Positions 1-9,390 of a stretch of DNA of 64,000 nucleotides are shown in pieces. The position numbers were made by a program, and so were the translations under genes. The notes beneath the pieces were generated by a model that did no database searches, was not told the origin of the DNA, and worked only from the letters and a program-made list of their open reading frames with translations. The DNA is from an uncultured Granulosicoccus sp. (GTDB lineage Bacteria > Pseudomonadota > Gammaproteobacteria > Granulosicoccales > Granulosicoccaceae), in the NCBI GenBank assembly GCA_947495035.1, contig CANLXI010000010.1, forward strand, positions 1-64,000, written 5' to 3'. The first letter of the stretch is position 1; each line of letters starts with the position of its first letter.

Positions 1-85
1 CGAGCTTTCGAGCTTTCGAGCTTTCGAGCTTTCGAGCTTTCGAGCTTTCGAGCTTTCGAGCTTTCGAGCTTTCGAGCTTTCGAGC
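1..85. repeat. 8-bp tandem repeat array (cgagcttt)
   Basis: Perfect head-to-tail copies of the octamer cgagcttt, about 10.6 units, running in from the left edge, so the true array may be longer. It ends 25 bases beyond the stop codon of the thioesterase gene. Read in that gene's direction the unit is aaagctcg. There is no unique spacer between units, so it is not a CRISPR array. Confidence 0.95.
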
Positions 86-110
86 CTGGTCAGTGTGACC
101 CTTGTTGCCG

Positions 111-590
111 TTAGGTGCTTTCCGCAGAAGCCTGCTGCATTTCCTGCTCGAAACGCAGCCTCAATGCCTTGCGTGCCAGTGCAGCTCGTTGCCGTTTCTC
201 CTCGAGAGGCAGCTCGACCTTCAGCGCGGGTATCTCGGCCGGTTTACCCTGATCGTCCACGCCAACCATGGTGAAGTAGCAGGAATTGGTGTGCCGCCTC
301 AGTCCCTTGCGAATGTCTTCCGCTTCAACGCGTATGCCGATTTCCATGGAGGTGCGCCCGGCATGATTCACGCTGGCGCGAAATGTCACCAATTCGCCCA
401 CATTGATGGCTTGCTTGAAGGTCACCTGATCGACGGACAAGGTGACAACATAGCGCCCGGAGAACCGCGACGCGCAGGAGAATGCCACCCTGTCAAGCAG
501 GTTCAGCAATGCTCCACCATGAACCTTGCCGCTGAAATTCGCCATGTCTGGCGTCATCAGTACTGTCATCTCCAACTGGCGTGAGTCCAT
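111..590 (-). CDS. Acyl-CoA thioesterase, hotdog fold (YciA/ACOT type)
   Basis: A 159-aa single-domain hotdog protein, expected to hydrolyse acyl-CoA thioesters to free acid and CoA in the cytoplasm. The N-terminal half carries NFSGKVHGGALLNLLDRVA (residues about 18-36), the loop plus long hotdog helix typical of the YciA/ACOT group. Length fits bacterial family members. The ATG is preceded by GAGGAA with a 6-base gap, which fixes the start. The C-terminus is a charged helix rich in Arg, Lys and Glu. It is a stand-alone gene, with an octamer array just beyond its stop and the initiator tRNA upstream. Substrate chain length cannot be told from sequence. Confidence 0.85.
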   Translation of the reverse strand: MDSRQLEMTVLMTPDMANFSGKVHGGALLNLLDRVAFSCASRFSGRYVVTLSVDQVTFKQAINVGELVTFRASVNHAGRTSMEIGIRVEAEDIRKGLRRHTNSCYFTMVGVDDQGKPAEIPALKVELPLEEKRQRAALARKALRLRFEQEMQQASAEST

Positions 591-668
591 GGGTCGTTCC
601 TCGGCTGATCAGATCAAATCACGTCATTCAGCATATCGCAACGAATCACATGCGTTTGTATCGCGCAC

Positions 669-692
669 AAAAAAGCCGCATTGAAGCGGCTT
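669..692 (-). terminator. Rho-independent terminator after tRNA-fMet
   Basis: On the minus strand gccgc-ttcaat-gcggc is followed by a run of six T. It lies about 20 bases beyond the CCA end of the initiator tRNA, as expected for a single-gene tRNA transcript. Confidence 0.75.
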
Positions 693-711
693 GATTGGCT
701 GTCAGAACACT

Positions 712-788
<77 letters not shown>

Positions 789-878
789 ACTGTGCTGACC
801 CGAGGAAGTATAACGCTCTTCTTTCACTTGTACAACACTCCATGGCAAAAAAATCGAAGAAAGCGATGCAGACGTGAT

Positions 879-1901
879 TCATTCGGCAATTTCCACTTCC
901 TGGTAAAGCACAACACCGTTGATAACATCCAGACGGGCGTAGATTCGCGAATAGCGAACTGCCAGTCGCGAAGCACGGTCGGTTAAAGCCGAGCGAGCCG
1001 CCGAATCCAGTGCGAACTCTCCATCATCCTTCACCAGACAGGTCAGCGGAAAACCTGTGAACACATCATTATCATCAAAGGCCAGCCAGTCGATCCTGAT
1101 CAAGGTATTGCCCTGACCAGCCACCCATTGCAGACGCGAATCGGCAGTAACGGTCTGCTGCGTCTCGGGAGAGAGCCTTTCCACGGGCTGAGGTTCATAC
1201 AGTGGATGGGCCGACACCGTCGGGAACAATGATCCGGGGATCGATAGAGTGATGTCTTCGGGAAAAGCCGCCGGAAGTCGATTCTGCGAACTGTAGACGA
1301 TCTGCTGATCCGTATTGCGTGCCGCCTGGAAAGTGAACCAGGGGCCGGAAGGCGTATTGAAGACGACTGTCGCCCCACCGGAAACGGTGGGAGGCGGTGG
1401 ATTCTCATCAACTGTTTCACGATCGGCGTTTTCCATTCCCGCTCTGCAGTGGTCAATCGGCAGATCCAGATATTCCCGGTGAGCGGCGACCGGGAAATCG
1501 TCGGCATACCGAACCAACTCGATTTCACTGTCTCCCCTGTGGTCCGGGTCGGAGAGGCTGCGAAACACCCGGGTGACTGCCAGCCATGGTGACACCACGT
1601 CCTCAGCCGACAAACCATCAAGCCCGGTAACAATGAGCCCGGTGCGATCATCGCCGTGCACATCAGCAGGAAAGACAGCCAAAGCGTTGCCTGTCGAGCC
1701 CGGCGCCTCTTCGACTCGGTCATCGTCAGCCATTCCATTCTCCGAGCCTGTTCCGCCATGGTCGGCAGCACCCCGACTGTCGGGCTCGGGCAGATCCGTG
1801 CAACCGATGGTCAATATCGCTGTCGACAACAGTATGTACACAGCACGAAATCTGCGGGAATGCAGGCAACAGCCCACAAAGCGATCCATGAAATAGCCCA
1901 T
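879..1901 (-). CDS. Putative lipoprotein of unknown function
   Basis: I do not recognise the family. The preferred start gives 340 aa and has AAGGAAGG a few bases upstream. The frame stays open for 58 more codons upstream, but those lack a good ribosome site. The N-terminus has basic residues, a hydrophobic stretch (about 20-32) and TIGC at 31-34. This is a plausible lipoprotein cleavage site, although the -3 residue is Thr rather than the usual Leu. An acidic, Gly/Ser-rich linker follows, then a Thr/Pro-rich beta-type domain. A cell-envelope location is inferred. It stands alone between the initiator tRNA and a divergent glycosyltransferase. Confidence 0.6.
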   Translation of the reverse strand: MGYFMDRFVGCCLHSRRFRAVYILLSTAILTIGCTDLPEPDSRGAADHGGTGSENGMADDDRVEEAPGSTGNALAVFPADVHGDDRTGLIVTGLDGLSAEDVVSPWLAVTRVFRSLSDPDHRGDSEIELVRYADDFPVAAHREYLDLPIDHCRAGMENADRETVDENPPPPTVSGGATVVFNTPSGPWFTFQAARNTDQQIVYSSQNRLPAAFPEDITLSIPGSLFPTVSAHPLYEPQPVERLSPETQQTVTADSRLQWVAGQGNTLIRIDWLAFDDNDVFTGFPLTCLVKDDGEFALDSAARSALTDRASRLAVRYSRIYARLDVINGVVLYQEVEIAE

Positions 1902-2142
1902 GCCACCTTCCTTGATGATGAGAAGGTCCACTGTAATACCGGCGACGGCTGGCTCGTCCCTGTGTCTCACGAAAAGCTGTATGCAAAGACAGCAGGCGAC
2001 CTTTCTCGCCAGCCTGGCACTCGCGAATGCTGCGAGCTGTATCACTGTCAGCCGAGCTGAACTCAGCAGCATCATGCACTACGATGAGGCAATTTCCGAC
2101 AATTCACGATTTTTCTTCCTACACTCCTCAAAGGAGGCGGCC

Positions 2143-2259
2143 ATGGATTCAGGACAAAGGCGGAACCTCGTTTTTTTGCAATCTGGTAAACATACCGCGG
2201 ACAACTACGTATGCCGATGCTACCTTGAATCAAAATTACACATTGGACAGGTTCAATGA
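2143..2259 (+). CDS. Possible 38-aa leader peptide coupled to the glycosyltransferase
   Basis: A short open frame beginning MDSGQRRNLVF and ending at a TGA that overlaps the next gene's ATG (ATGA, 2256-2259). It is preceded by a very strong ribosome site, AAAGGAGG at 2131-2138, five or so bases from the ATG. That site is much better than the one directly before the glycosyltransferase. The arrangement is classic translational coupling. The peptide itself matches nothing I know and contains two Cys (CRC). It may be a real microprotein, a coupling leader, or chance. Confidence 0.4.
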   Translation: MDSGQRRNLVFLQSGKHTADNYVCRCYLESKLHIGQVQ

Positions 2260-3275
2260 AACTGTATTTCGCTTCCGCCTATCAAACGCACCCATGTCTT
2301 GATCGTGTGCGTGAGTTGGCTCGACTGGACAAGCGCAAGGCGTTCGTCGTCACCGATGACGCGGAGGCTGCCGATGCCATCATCTTTGTCGAGAACACTC
2401 AGTTCGATGACATGGGTTTCAAGACCCTCTTGTCCCATGAGCTGCTACGTCGCTACCCGACGAAAGTCTTCATGTACAACGAAGCTGACCGTGCCTGGCC
2501 GGTTCTGAACGGCCTTTATTGCAGTCTTGCATGCAATCTCAGCAACCCCGGCTCACAGGTCGCCTTTCCCTATCTCACAGCTGCGAATACCGGCATTCGA
2601 GACATCTATCGGAAGCCGGCCAAGAGCAGATGGCTCTATTCCTTCGTCGGTTCGCAAAGCCATTCATCCCGCAAACCCCTGTTGAAGCTTCCTGCCACGG
2701 ATGCCCGAATCGTGGATACATCCGACTTCTGCACCTGGGATCCCATGCAAACCTCCAGATACGCCTTTCAGAAACTGTATACGGACACGATTGCAGCCAG
2801 CAAATTCGTGCTCTGCCCTCGGGGTATCGGTCCAGCCTCCTTGCGTCTGTACGAGACCCTGGAGGCAGGTCGAGTACCTGTCATCATTTCGGACACCTGG
2901 GTCGCCCCGCCTCAAATCGACTGGAACTTCGCTGTTCGCGTTCCGGAATGGCAGGTGGCCGACATCCCTGACATCCTCCATGCACTTGAACCCGAATGGC
3001 AGGACCGAGCAGAAGCCGCTCGCAAGGCTTGGGAATCGGCCTATGCACCGGACCAGATGTTCAATACGCTGGGAATGGCCATCGAAAGCATCCGCTTCCA
3101 GACACAACAGCCGCGACTATCGCTACAAGCCAGAGCCTTGAAATGGCGTGTCATTGTCGAGCAGGAAATCCGTCATCAGCTGAAGCCCCGTCCCGCCATG
3201 CCTCTACCGAAGCCTCGGTATTCCGGTGAACTTGAAAACCTGTTTCCCCGCAAATCGGTAAGCGGTAAGCGGTAA
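2256..3275 (+). CDS. Exostosin-like (GT47-type) glycosyltransferase
   Basis: A 339-aa cytosolic protein. The C-terminal third holds SKFVLCPRGIGPASLRLYE followed by a segment on the pattern LEAGRVPVIISD (about 183-213). This is the nucleotide-sugar binding region of exostosin-like glycosyltransferases, where the Glu and the small 'E-x-G-x-P-V' turn are conserved. The N-terminal half is the variable acceptor domain. No signal peptide or membrane segment is visible. The role is probably transfer of a sugar to a surface glycan; donor and acceptor are unknown. The start overlaps the stop of a small upstream ORF. The last residues (SVSGKR) and the stop codon are encoded by the first three units of a heptamer array, so array slippage could alter the C-terminus. 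Confidence 0.75.
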   Translation: MKLYFASAYQTHPCLDRVRELARLDKRKAFVVTDDAEAADAIIFVENTQFDDMGFKTLLSHELLRRYPTKVFMYNEADRAWPVLNGLYCSLACNLSNPGSQVAFPYLTAANTGIRDIYRKPAKSRWLYSFVGSQSHSSRKPLLKLPATDARIVDTSDFCTWDPMQTSRYAFQKLYTDTIAASKFVLCPRGIGPASLRLYETLEAGRVPVIISDTWVAPPQIDWNFAVRVPEWQVADIPDILHALEPEWQDRAEAARKAWESAYAPDQMFNTLGMAIESIRFQTQQPRLSLQARALKWRVIVEQEIRHQLKPRPAMPLPKPRYSGELENLFPRKSVSGKR

Positions 3276-3382
3276 GCGGTAAGCGGTAAGCGGTAAGCGA
3301 CAAGCGACAAGCAACAAGCAACAAGCAACAAGCAACAAGCAACAAGCAACAAGCAACAAGCAACAAGCAACAAGCAACAAGC
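3257..3382 (+). repeat. Graded 7-bp tandem repeat array overlapping a stop codon
   Basis: Eighteen heptamers without interruption: six ggtaagc (3257-3298), two gacaagc (3299-3312) and ten aacaagc (3313-3382). All share the core aagc. The stop codon of the glycosyltransferase lies in the third unit. Seven is not a multiple of three, so changes in unit number shift the frame. The sharp blocks of identical variants suggest recent expansion by slippage. Confidence 0.95.
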
Positions 3383-3389
3383 AATTATC

Positions 3390-3422
3390 CGATTGCCGCT
3401 CGACTATCCGAAGCGGCAATCG
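3390..3422. terminator. Hairpin between convergent genes
   Basis: A perfect 11-bp inverted repeat, cgattgccgct and agcggcaatcg, with an 11-base loop. It sits between the heptamer array and the end of nuoN. Neither side has a clear T run, so a bidirectional terminator is likely but not certain. Confidence 0.55.
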
Positions 3423-3457
3423 GGAGTCTGCTTACCGACCAGACAGCGTTGACCGTC

Positions 3458-4894
3458 TCAGCTGAATGCGGTGATGCACGCACTCATGATCAAGCCGGGA
3501 GCAAGCCCCAGCACCAGAACAGCGAGACCATTCACGGCCAGTCCGGCAGTGACATCGCCTGCCGGGCTCACTTGCAGCTCGTCCACCGGCTCATCGAAGA
3601 ACATGATCTTGATGATACGCAAGTAGTAGAACGCACCAATGACCGACATGATGACGCCGAGAATTGCCAACCAGGTGAATCCGGCACTGACAGCTGACTC
3701 CAATACCGTCAGCTTGGCGTAGAAGCCTACTGCCGGTGGAACACCCGCCAGTGAAAACATCGCCAGCAACATCACGCTGGCCAGTAATGCATTACGCTTG
3801 CCCAGCCCTGCCAGATCGGTCAACTCCTCCACCTCGAACCCTTCACGCGAGACTGCCAGCAGAACACCGAAAGCCGCCAGCGTCGTGAACGCATAGCTGA
3901 TGGCGTAGAACATCGAGGCACTGTAGCCAGCACTGGTTGCGGAGACCATGCCCATGAGCAGAAACCCTACATGTGAAATCGTGCTGTAGGCCAGCATGCG
4001 TTTGATGTTGGTTTGCGCAATCGCAATCAGATTGCCGACAACCATGGACAGGGCCGACATGATGGCCAGCATCTGTTGCCAGTCGGCATTGAGCGTTTCC
4101 AGCCCTTCCACCAGCAGACGAACCAGCATGGCAAATGCCGCAATCTTCGGAGCCGTGGAAATGAACATCGTGACCGACGTCGGGGCACCTTCGTAGACAT
4201 CCGGAACCCACATGTGAAACGGGACAGCACCCAGCTTGAAAGCGATACCCACGATCAGGAATGTCAGTCCAAACCGCGCACCGATAGTCCGTTCGGCGCT
4301 CAGCACATCGGAGTTACCCGCCAGGATATCGGCAATGATGTTCAGGTTCAGCGACCCGGTAGCACCGTACACCATGGACATGCCATACAGCAGCATTCCC
4401 GACGCAAGCGCCCCCAGCACGAAATACTTCATGGCCGCTTCCGCCGCCCTGCCGTTATCCCTGTGCAATGCCACCATCGCGTATTGCGACAGTGCCAGCA
4501 GTTCCAGGCCCAGGTACACGGTCAGCATGTGCGTGGCCGACACCATGATCATCATGCCCGATACGGCAAACAGGCCGAGTACGAAATACTCGCTGCGAGC
4601 TATCTTGCGATTGCCCACGTAATCGCGAGAGTACAGAAAGATGCCGATGGCCAACGCCAGCACCCAGCTCTTGAGACTGGCACTGAGCGCATCCAGGGTA
4701 TAGGCGCCACTGAGTCCGGTGATCGCCGCATCACCGATCTGCGTCAGCGACATGATCAGGGTGATGAGCAGCGATAGCTGAGAGAGCCAGTAGACGGTGT
4801 TCGATTTCGCCTGTGTAAACAGGCCGACGACCAACACCGCACAGGTGGCCGCCAGCAGAAAGATCTCGGGCGTCGCGATCTGCAGGTTGTCCAT
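3458..4894 (-). CDS. nuoN: NADH-quinone oxidoreductase subunit N
   Basis: A 478-aa antiporter-like membrane subunit of complex I, one of three that carry proton-translocating half-channels (L, M, N). It has about 14 hydrophobic segments from residue 5 onward. The central region holds the conserved Lys- and His-bearing helices, for example the stretch around FKLGAVPFHMWVPDVYEGAP (about 217-236), a signature of this family. Length is normal for NuoN. It is the last gene of the operon, 7 bases after nuoM, and a hairpin follows further downstream. Confidence 0.97.
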   Translation of the reverse strand: MDNLQIATPEIFLLAATCAVLVVGLFTQAKSNTVYWLSQLSLLITLIMSLTQIGDAAITGLSGAYTLDALSASLKSWVLALAIGIFLYSRDYVGNRKIARSEYFVLGLFAVSGMMIMVSATHMLTVYLGLELLALSQYAMVALHRDNGRAAEAAMKYFVLGALASGMLLYGMSMVYGATGSLNLNIIADILAGNSDVLSAERTIGARFGLTFLIVGIAFKLGAVPFHMWVPDVYEGAPTSVTMFISTAPKIAAFAMLVRLLVEGLETLNADWQQMLAIMSALSMVVGNLIAIAQTNIKRMLAYSTISHVGFLLMGMVSATSAGYSASMFYAISYAFTTLAAFGVLLAVSREGFEVEELTDLAGLGKRNALLASVMLLAMFSLAGVPPAVGFYAKLTVLESAVSAGFTWLAILGVIMSVIGAFYYLRIIKIMFFDEPVDELQVSPAGDVTAGLAVNGLAVLVLGLAPGLIMSACITAFS

Positions 4895-4901
4895 GAGGCG
4901 C

Positions 4902-6398
4902 TCAGTACTTGGAAGTTGAAATTTGATTCACGAGATTCTCCACCGAAGCGTGCATGACGCCACCGATGAGATTCGGCCAGACACCTATCAGCAATACCAG
5001 AATCGCCAATATCGCCAGCATCCAGAACTCGCGGGAATTGATGTCAGTCAGCGCTGCCACCTTGTCGTTGCCGATCGGTCCCATGATGACGCGCTTGACC
5101 ATCCAGAGCGTATACGCCGCTCCGAGTATCAGTGTTGATGCCGCAAGGAAAGCGATCCAGAAATTGGTCTTGAAGCTGGCCAGAATCACCATGAATTCAC
5201 CCACGAAACCGGATGTACCCGGCAAGCCGGCATTGGCCATGGCGAAGAACACCATGAAGGCTGCGAAGATCGGCATGGTATTGATGACCCCGCCATAATC
5301 GGCGATTTCGCGACTGTGTATACGGTCATACATGACACCCACGCACAGGAACATCGCGGCGGAAATGAATCCATGGGATACCATCTGCATGATGGCTCCC
5401 TCGATGCCCAGTGCCACGCCGCTCGCATCGTCTTTCGCAAGCAGGCGAAAGGCAATGAAAATGCCCAGCGTCACGAAGCCCATGTGCGAGATCGAGGAAT
5501 AGGCAATCAGCTTCTTCATGTCACGCTGAGCCAATGCCACGAATCCGATGTACACGACAGCGACCAGGGAGATGGCGATCATGAAGGTATCCATCTGAGC
5601 ACTGGCGTCTGGCGTGACCGGCAGGGAGAATCGCAGAAAACCGTACCCACCCATCTTCAACATGATGGCTGCCAGTACGGCAGAACCGGCGGTTGGTGCC
5701 TCGACGTGTGCATCAGGCAACCAGGTGTGTACCGGCCACATCGGGATCTTGACGGCAAACGCCGCCAGAAAGGCCAGGAAGATCCAGAACTGCTGATCCT
5801 TGCTCAGGGCAAGCGCGTGCAGATCGGCAATGGCGAACGAACCGCCCTGGTTGTACATGTAGATCAGAGCGATCAACATGAACACCGACCCCAGGAAGGT
5901 GTACAGGAAGAACTTCACCGTGGCGTAAACGCGTCGAGGCCCACCCCAGATACCAATGATCAGAAACATCGGTATCAGTGTCGCTTCGAAGAAGATGTAG
6001 AACAGAATGGCATCCATCGCCGAGAACACGCCGATCATCAGCCCCGTCATGATCGAAAAAGCGCCCAGATAAACAGAGGGCCGGTCCTTGATCACTTCCC
6101 AGGCAGAAATCACCACGATGACGTTGATGATCGTCGTCAGGATGATCAGCGGCATGGCGATGCCGTCAATCCCCAATGCATAGTTGATCCCGAAGCTCGG
6201 CAACCAGGCCAGAGACTCCTGAAACTGCATGGTGGCCGTACTCGAATCGAAACCGAAATACAACGGCAGGCTCACCAGGAAGGTCAGGATGGAGGCAATG
6301 CCGGCCACTTTGCGCGCCGGTCTATCGCCCATGGCAATAATCAGAAAACCCGCCAGTATGGGCAACCAGATCGTCAGACTCAGGATAGGAAAGCTCAA
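4902..6398 (-). CDS. nuoM: NADH-quinone oxidoreductase subunit M
   Basis: A 498-aa polytopic subunit of the membrane arm, homologous to Mrp-type Na+/H+ antiporters. Recognisable segments include WPVHTWLPDAHVEAPTAGS (about 224-242) and ISHMGFVTLG further on, both carrying residues of the proton path. Length matches the family. It lies between nuoL and nuoN in the standard order with short gaps (27 and 7 bases), so it is co-transcribed and probably co-translated with them. Confidence 0.97.
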   Translation of the reverse strand: MSFPILSLTIWLPILAGFLIIAMGDRPARKVAGIASILTFLVSLPLYFGFDSSTATMQFQESLAWLPSFGINYALGIDGIAMPLIILTTIINVIVVISAWEVIKDRPSVYLGAFSIMTGLMIGVFSAMDAILFYIFFEATLIPMFLIIGIWGGPRRVYATVKFFLYTFLGSVFMLIALIYMYNQGGSFAIADLHALALSKDQQFWIFLAFLAAFAVKIPMWPVHTWLPDAHVEAPTAGSAVLAAIMLKMGGYGFLRFSLPVTPDASAQMDTFMIAISLVAVVYIGFVALAQRDMKKLIAYSSISHMGFVTLGIFIAFRLLAKDDASGVALGIEGAIMQMVSHGFISAAMFLCVGVMYDRIHSREIADYGGVINTMPIFAAFMVFFAMANAGLPGTSGFVGEFMVILASFKTNFWIAFLAASTLILGAAYTLWMVKRVIMGPIGNDKVAALTDINSREFWMLAILAILVLLIGVWPNLIGGVMHASVENLVNQISTSKY

Positions 6399-6425
6399 TG
6401 TATCGATCTCAATCGGGCGTGATAA

Positions 6426-8378
6426 TCAGACGAAAAGAAACCAGGTCAGCATGGCCAGCAATCCGAGGATCATGGCAAATGCATAGTGGAACAGCATGCC
6501 GCTTTGCACATGACGCGCAATCCCGGCAAGTAATCCGACACTGTTGGCAGTCCCGTTGACCACCGCTCCATCAATGACCTTGATGTCTCCCTTTTCCCAC
6601 AACTGGCGTCCGAGGTTGACACTGCCACGCGCAAACACCGCTTGGTTGAAGTCGTCAAATCCGTACTTGTTTTCGAGAATGCGACGAAGGAAACCCAGCT
6701 TCGAATCCAGAAATGCCGGAATGGATGGCGCCACTATGTAGAACAGGAACGCCGTGGCTACCCCGATCGCCGCGATATAGACAGCAGGAGCATGGAAGGC
6801 GTGGCTGATGAACTGCATCGGGCCGTGATATTCCTCGGCCAATGCACCCAGTACATCATGCGCTTCCGTCACGAAGATCACGTCCTTGAAGTAGTCACCG
6901 TAGACCACCGCCGACACCGCCACGAACCCGATGATCACGGAAGGGATGGCCAGCAGTATCAGGGGCCAGGTGACTACCCCGGGGGACTCCGTGGCATGTT
7001 CTGCCGTGTGCTTGTCCATGCGCGTCTCGCCATGGAACACCAGGAAGAACAGTCTGAATGAGTAGAACGCAGTGACAAACACACCGCCCAGCACCGCCCA
7101 GTAGGCAATGCCGGCACCAGGGATGGATGAGGCGTGCACCGCTTCGATGATGATGTCCTTTGAGTAGAACCCGGCAAACCCGGGAAATCCGATCAGGGCA
7201 AGTGAACCGATCAGTGATGTCCAGTAGGTGATGGGCATGATCTTTCGCAAACCACCCATCTTCCGGATGTCCTGCTCATGATGCAGGGCGATGATGACCG
7301 AACCGGCCGCAAGGAACAGCAATGCCTTGAAGAACGCGTGAGTCATCAGGTGAAACATTGCTGCCGAATACGCTGACACACCCAGTGCCACCGTCATGTA
7401 GCCCAGCTGAGACAGCGTCGAGTAAGCCACTACCCGCTTGATGTCGTTCTGTACCATGCCGATCAGCCCCATGAAGAACGCGGTGAAGGCACCGATGATG
7501 AGGATGAAGCTCAGCGCAGTCTCGGACAGTTCGAACAGTGGTGACATGCGCGACACCATGAAGATGCCGGCCGTGACCATGGTCGCGGCATGGATCAGTG
7601 CCGAGATCGGGGTCGGACCTTCCATGGAATCCGGCAGCCAGACATGCAAGGGTGCCTGAGCCGATTTACCCATCGCGCCAATGAACAGCAGAATGCACAG
7701 GACAGTCAGGACATCCCATTCCGCACTGCCCACGATGTTGATGGTCTGCCCAACCAGTCCGGGTGCGGCAGCAAAGGCATCGGTATAGGCCAGGCTGTTG
7801 GTGTACATGACGATTCCGGCGATACCCAGTACGAATCCGAAGTCACCCACCCGGTTGACCAGAAACGCCTTCATGTTGGCGAAGATGGCGGTTTCCTTCT
7901 TGTAGTAGAAGCCGATCAGCAGGTAGGACACGGTGCCCACCGCTTCCCAGCCGAAGAACAGCTGCAGGAAGTTGTTGGACATGACCAGCATGAGCATCGA
8001 AAAGGTGAACAGCGAGATGTAGCAGAAGAACCGCTGGTAACCGTCATCATCGTGCATGTAGCCGATGGTGTAGATGTGCACCATCAGGGAAACGAAATTG
8101 ACTACCAACAGCATCATCACCGTCAGGTTGTCGACCAGAAATCCGATTTCGAATCGGATATTGCCGCTGATCAGCCAGGTGTAGAGCGTTTCATTGAACG
8201 GCGCGGCATTACCGATGACCACATGAAAAAACGCAACGCAGGACAACAGCAGTGAGAACGCCACGCCGGCGATGGTCACACGATGGGCGTTGATGCGACC
8301 GATGCGCCGACCGAACAGGCCGGTGACGATAGCAGCGAGTAGCGGTGCCAGCGGAATGAGTGTGTAGAGTAGCTTCAC
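6426..8378 (-). CDS. nuoL: NADH-quinone oxidoreductase subunit L
   Basis: A 650-aa subunit, the largest of the antiporter-like proteins and the distal end of the membrane arm. It has the usual hydrophobic core, with [20 protein letters not shown] (about 237-256) as family signature. The long C-terminal part contains a hydrophilic helix-like region and a last membrane segment (about 630-650), which corresponds to the lateral helix and its anchor. It starts 5 bases after the nuoK stop. Confidence 0.97.
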   Translation of the reverse strand: MKLLYTLIPLAPLLAAIVTGLFGRRIGRINAHRVTIAGVAFSLLLSCVAFFHVVIGNAAPFNETLYTWLISGNIRFEIGFLVDNLTVMMLLVVNFVSLMVHIYTIGYMHDDDGYQRFFCYISLFTFSMLMLVMSNNFLQLFFGWEAVGTVSYLLIGFYYKKETAIFANMKAFLVNRVGDFGFVLGIAGIVMYTNSLAYTDAFAAAPGLVGQTINIVGSAEWDVLTVLCILLFIGAMGKSAQAPLHVWLPDSMEGPTPISALIHAATMVTAGIFMVSRMSPLFELSETALSFILIIGAFTAFFMGLIGMVQNDIKRVVAYSTLSQLGYMTVALGVSAYSAAMFHLMTHAFFKALLFLAAGSVIIALHHEQDIRKMGGLRKIMPITYWTSLIGSLALIGFPGFAGFYSKDIIIEAVHASSIPGAGIAYWAVLGGVFVTAFYSFRLFFLVFHGETRMDKHTAEHATESPGVVTWPLILLAIPSVIIGFVAVSAVVYGDYFKDVIFVTEAHDVLGALAEEYHGPMQFISHAFHAPAVYIAAIGVATAFLFYIVAPSIPAFLDSKLGFLRRILENKYGFDDFNQAVFARGSVNLGRQLWEKGDIKVIDGAVVNGTANSVGLLAGIARHVQSGMLFHYAFAMILGLLAMLTWFLFV

Positions 8379-8383
8379 GTTGG

Positions 8384-8689
8384 CTAGCCTTTGAGTGCGT
8401 CGAGATCGGCAACGTTGATGGTGGAGCGATTACGGAACAACACCACCAGGATGGCCAGCCCGATGGCTGCCTCTGCCGCTGCAACGGTCAGGATGAAGAA
8501 AACGAAAATCTGTCCGGCACCATCACCCAGAAAATGGGAAAAGGCCACGAAGTTCATGTTGACTGACAGCAGCATCAATTCGATGCACATCAGCAGGATG
8601 ATCACGTTCTTGCGATTCAGGAAGATGCCAACCACGCTCAGGCAGAACAGCACGGCGCCGAGGGCCAGATAATGAGACAGGGAAATCAT
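8384..8689 (-). CDS. nuoK: NADH-quinone oxidoreductase subunit K
   Basis: A 101-aa membrane subunit with three predicted helices (about 3-23, 29-50, 61-83). It carries the two conserved membrane Glu residues typical of NuoK/MrpC, one in [11 protein letters not shown] (about 35-45) and one in the third helix ([11 protein letters not shown]). These link the quinone site to the antiporter subunits. Length is exactly typical. It lies 16 bases after nuoJ and 5 bases before nuoL. Confidence 0.97.
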   Translation of the reverse strand: MISLSHYLALGAVLFCLSVVGIFLNRKNVIILLMCIELMLLSVNMNFVAFSHFLGDGAGQIFVFFILTVAAAEAAIGLAILVVLFRNRSTINVADLDALKG

Positions 8690-8705
8690 GATGTCTGTAT
8701 GGCCC

Positions 8706-9317
8706 TCAGGATGAACGCTTTTCAGCCGGCATCTGAACCACGCGCAGACGATCCTGCTTGCGGACTTCCACCTGGCTGGACGGGGACTGATACTTGGTAT
8801 TGGCTCGCCGACGCATGGTCAGCGCAATGGCCGCAACAATCGCCACCAACAGGATGATGGCGGCGATCTCGAACTGGAACAGGTACTCACTGTAGAGCAG
8901 TCGTCCCAACGACTCGGTATTGCTCAGTGCATCGGCACTGACGCGTTCCGGCACCGGAAACTGCTCGGCCTTGTAGTACTTCTGAGTAATCAGGAACACC
9001 ATTTCCACGAGCATGATCACGCCCACCAGAATGCCGACAGGCAGATACTTCACGAATCCTTCCCGCAATGGCTCGACGTTCACATCCAGCATCATGACCA
9101 CGAACAGGAATAGCACCATGACCGCTCCAACGTAGACCAGCACCAGAGTGATGGCGAGGAATTCAGCCTCCAGCAACAACCAGATGGCAGAACAGGTAAA
9201 GAAGGTCAGCACCAGAAACATGGCGGCATGTACCGGATTGCGCGCGGTGATGACACGCGCCGCCGCGAACACCATGATGGCCGCAAACAGATAGAAAATG
9301 AACAGTTCAAATGTCAC
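8706..9317 (-). CDS. nuoJ: NADH-quinone oxidoreductase subunit J
   Basis: About 203 aa from a GTG start (product begins [11 protein letters not shown]) that has GGAAGGATC upstream. The frame is open another 44 codons into the nuoI end, but family members start at this point. There are five membrane segments, with the conserved [16 protein letters not shown] (about 59-74) that contains the pi-bulge region of helix 3 in known structures. The C-terminus is an Arg/Lys-rich cytosolic tail. It is separated from nuoI by 73 bases that hold a 16-bp palindrome. Confidence 0.93.
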   Translation of the reverse strand: MTFELFIFYLFAAIMVFAAARVITARNPVHAAMFLVLTFFTCSAIWLLLEAEFLAITLVLVYVGAVMVLFLFVVMMLDVNVEPLREGFVKYLPVGILVGVIMLVEMVFLITQKYYKAEQFPVPERVSADALSNTESLGRLLYSEYLFQFEIAAIILLVAIVAAIALTMRRRANTKYQSPSSQVEVRKQDRLRVVQMPAEKRSS

Positions 9318-9335
9318 TGGATTGATCCTTCCTGT

Positions 9336-9351
9336 CGGTTTGCGCAAACCG
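9336..9351. promoter_or_regulatory. 16-bp perfect palindrome in the nuoI-nuoJ gap
   Basis: cggtttgcgcaaaccg is a perfect inverted repeat without a loop, located about 20 bases before the nuoJ GTG in the longest gap of the distal operon. It could be an operator, a processing site or a small mRNA hairpin. I cannot assign a protein to it. Confidence 0.4.
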
Positions 9352-9390
9352 GTGTTGCGCAGGCACTGTTGAGGCTTGGGTGACGGCGCA

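Noticed and set aside
3257..3382. Array considered as CRISPR
   Set aside because: Units are head-to-tail with no unique spacers and are only 7 bp; no cas genes are present.
3151..3419. Minus-strand frames full of Leu, Val, Ala and Cys repeats
   Set aside because: They are translations of the heptamer array on the opposite strand, run into the antisense of the glycosyltransferase, and have no ribosome site. A period of 7 bp always gives a 7-residue repeat.
5316..6422. Long plus-strand frame (368 codons) opposite nuoM
   Set aside because: The protein is rich in His, Gln and Arg without family resemblance and lies wholly antisense to a certain gene.
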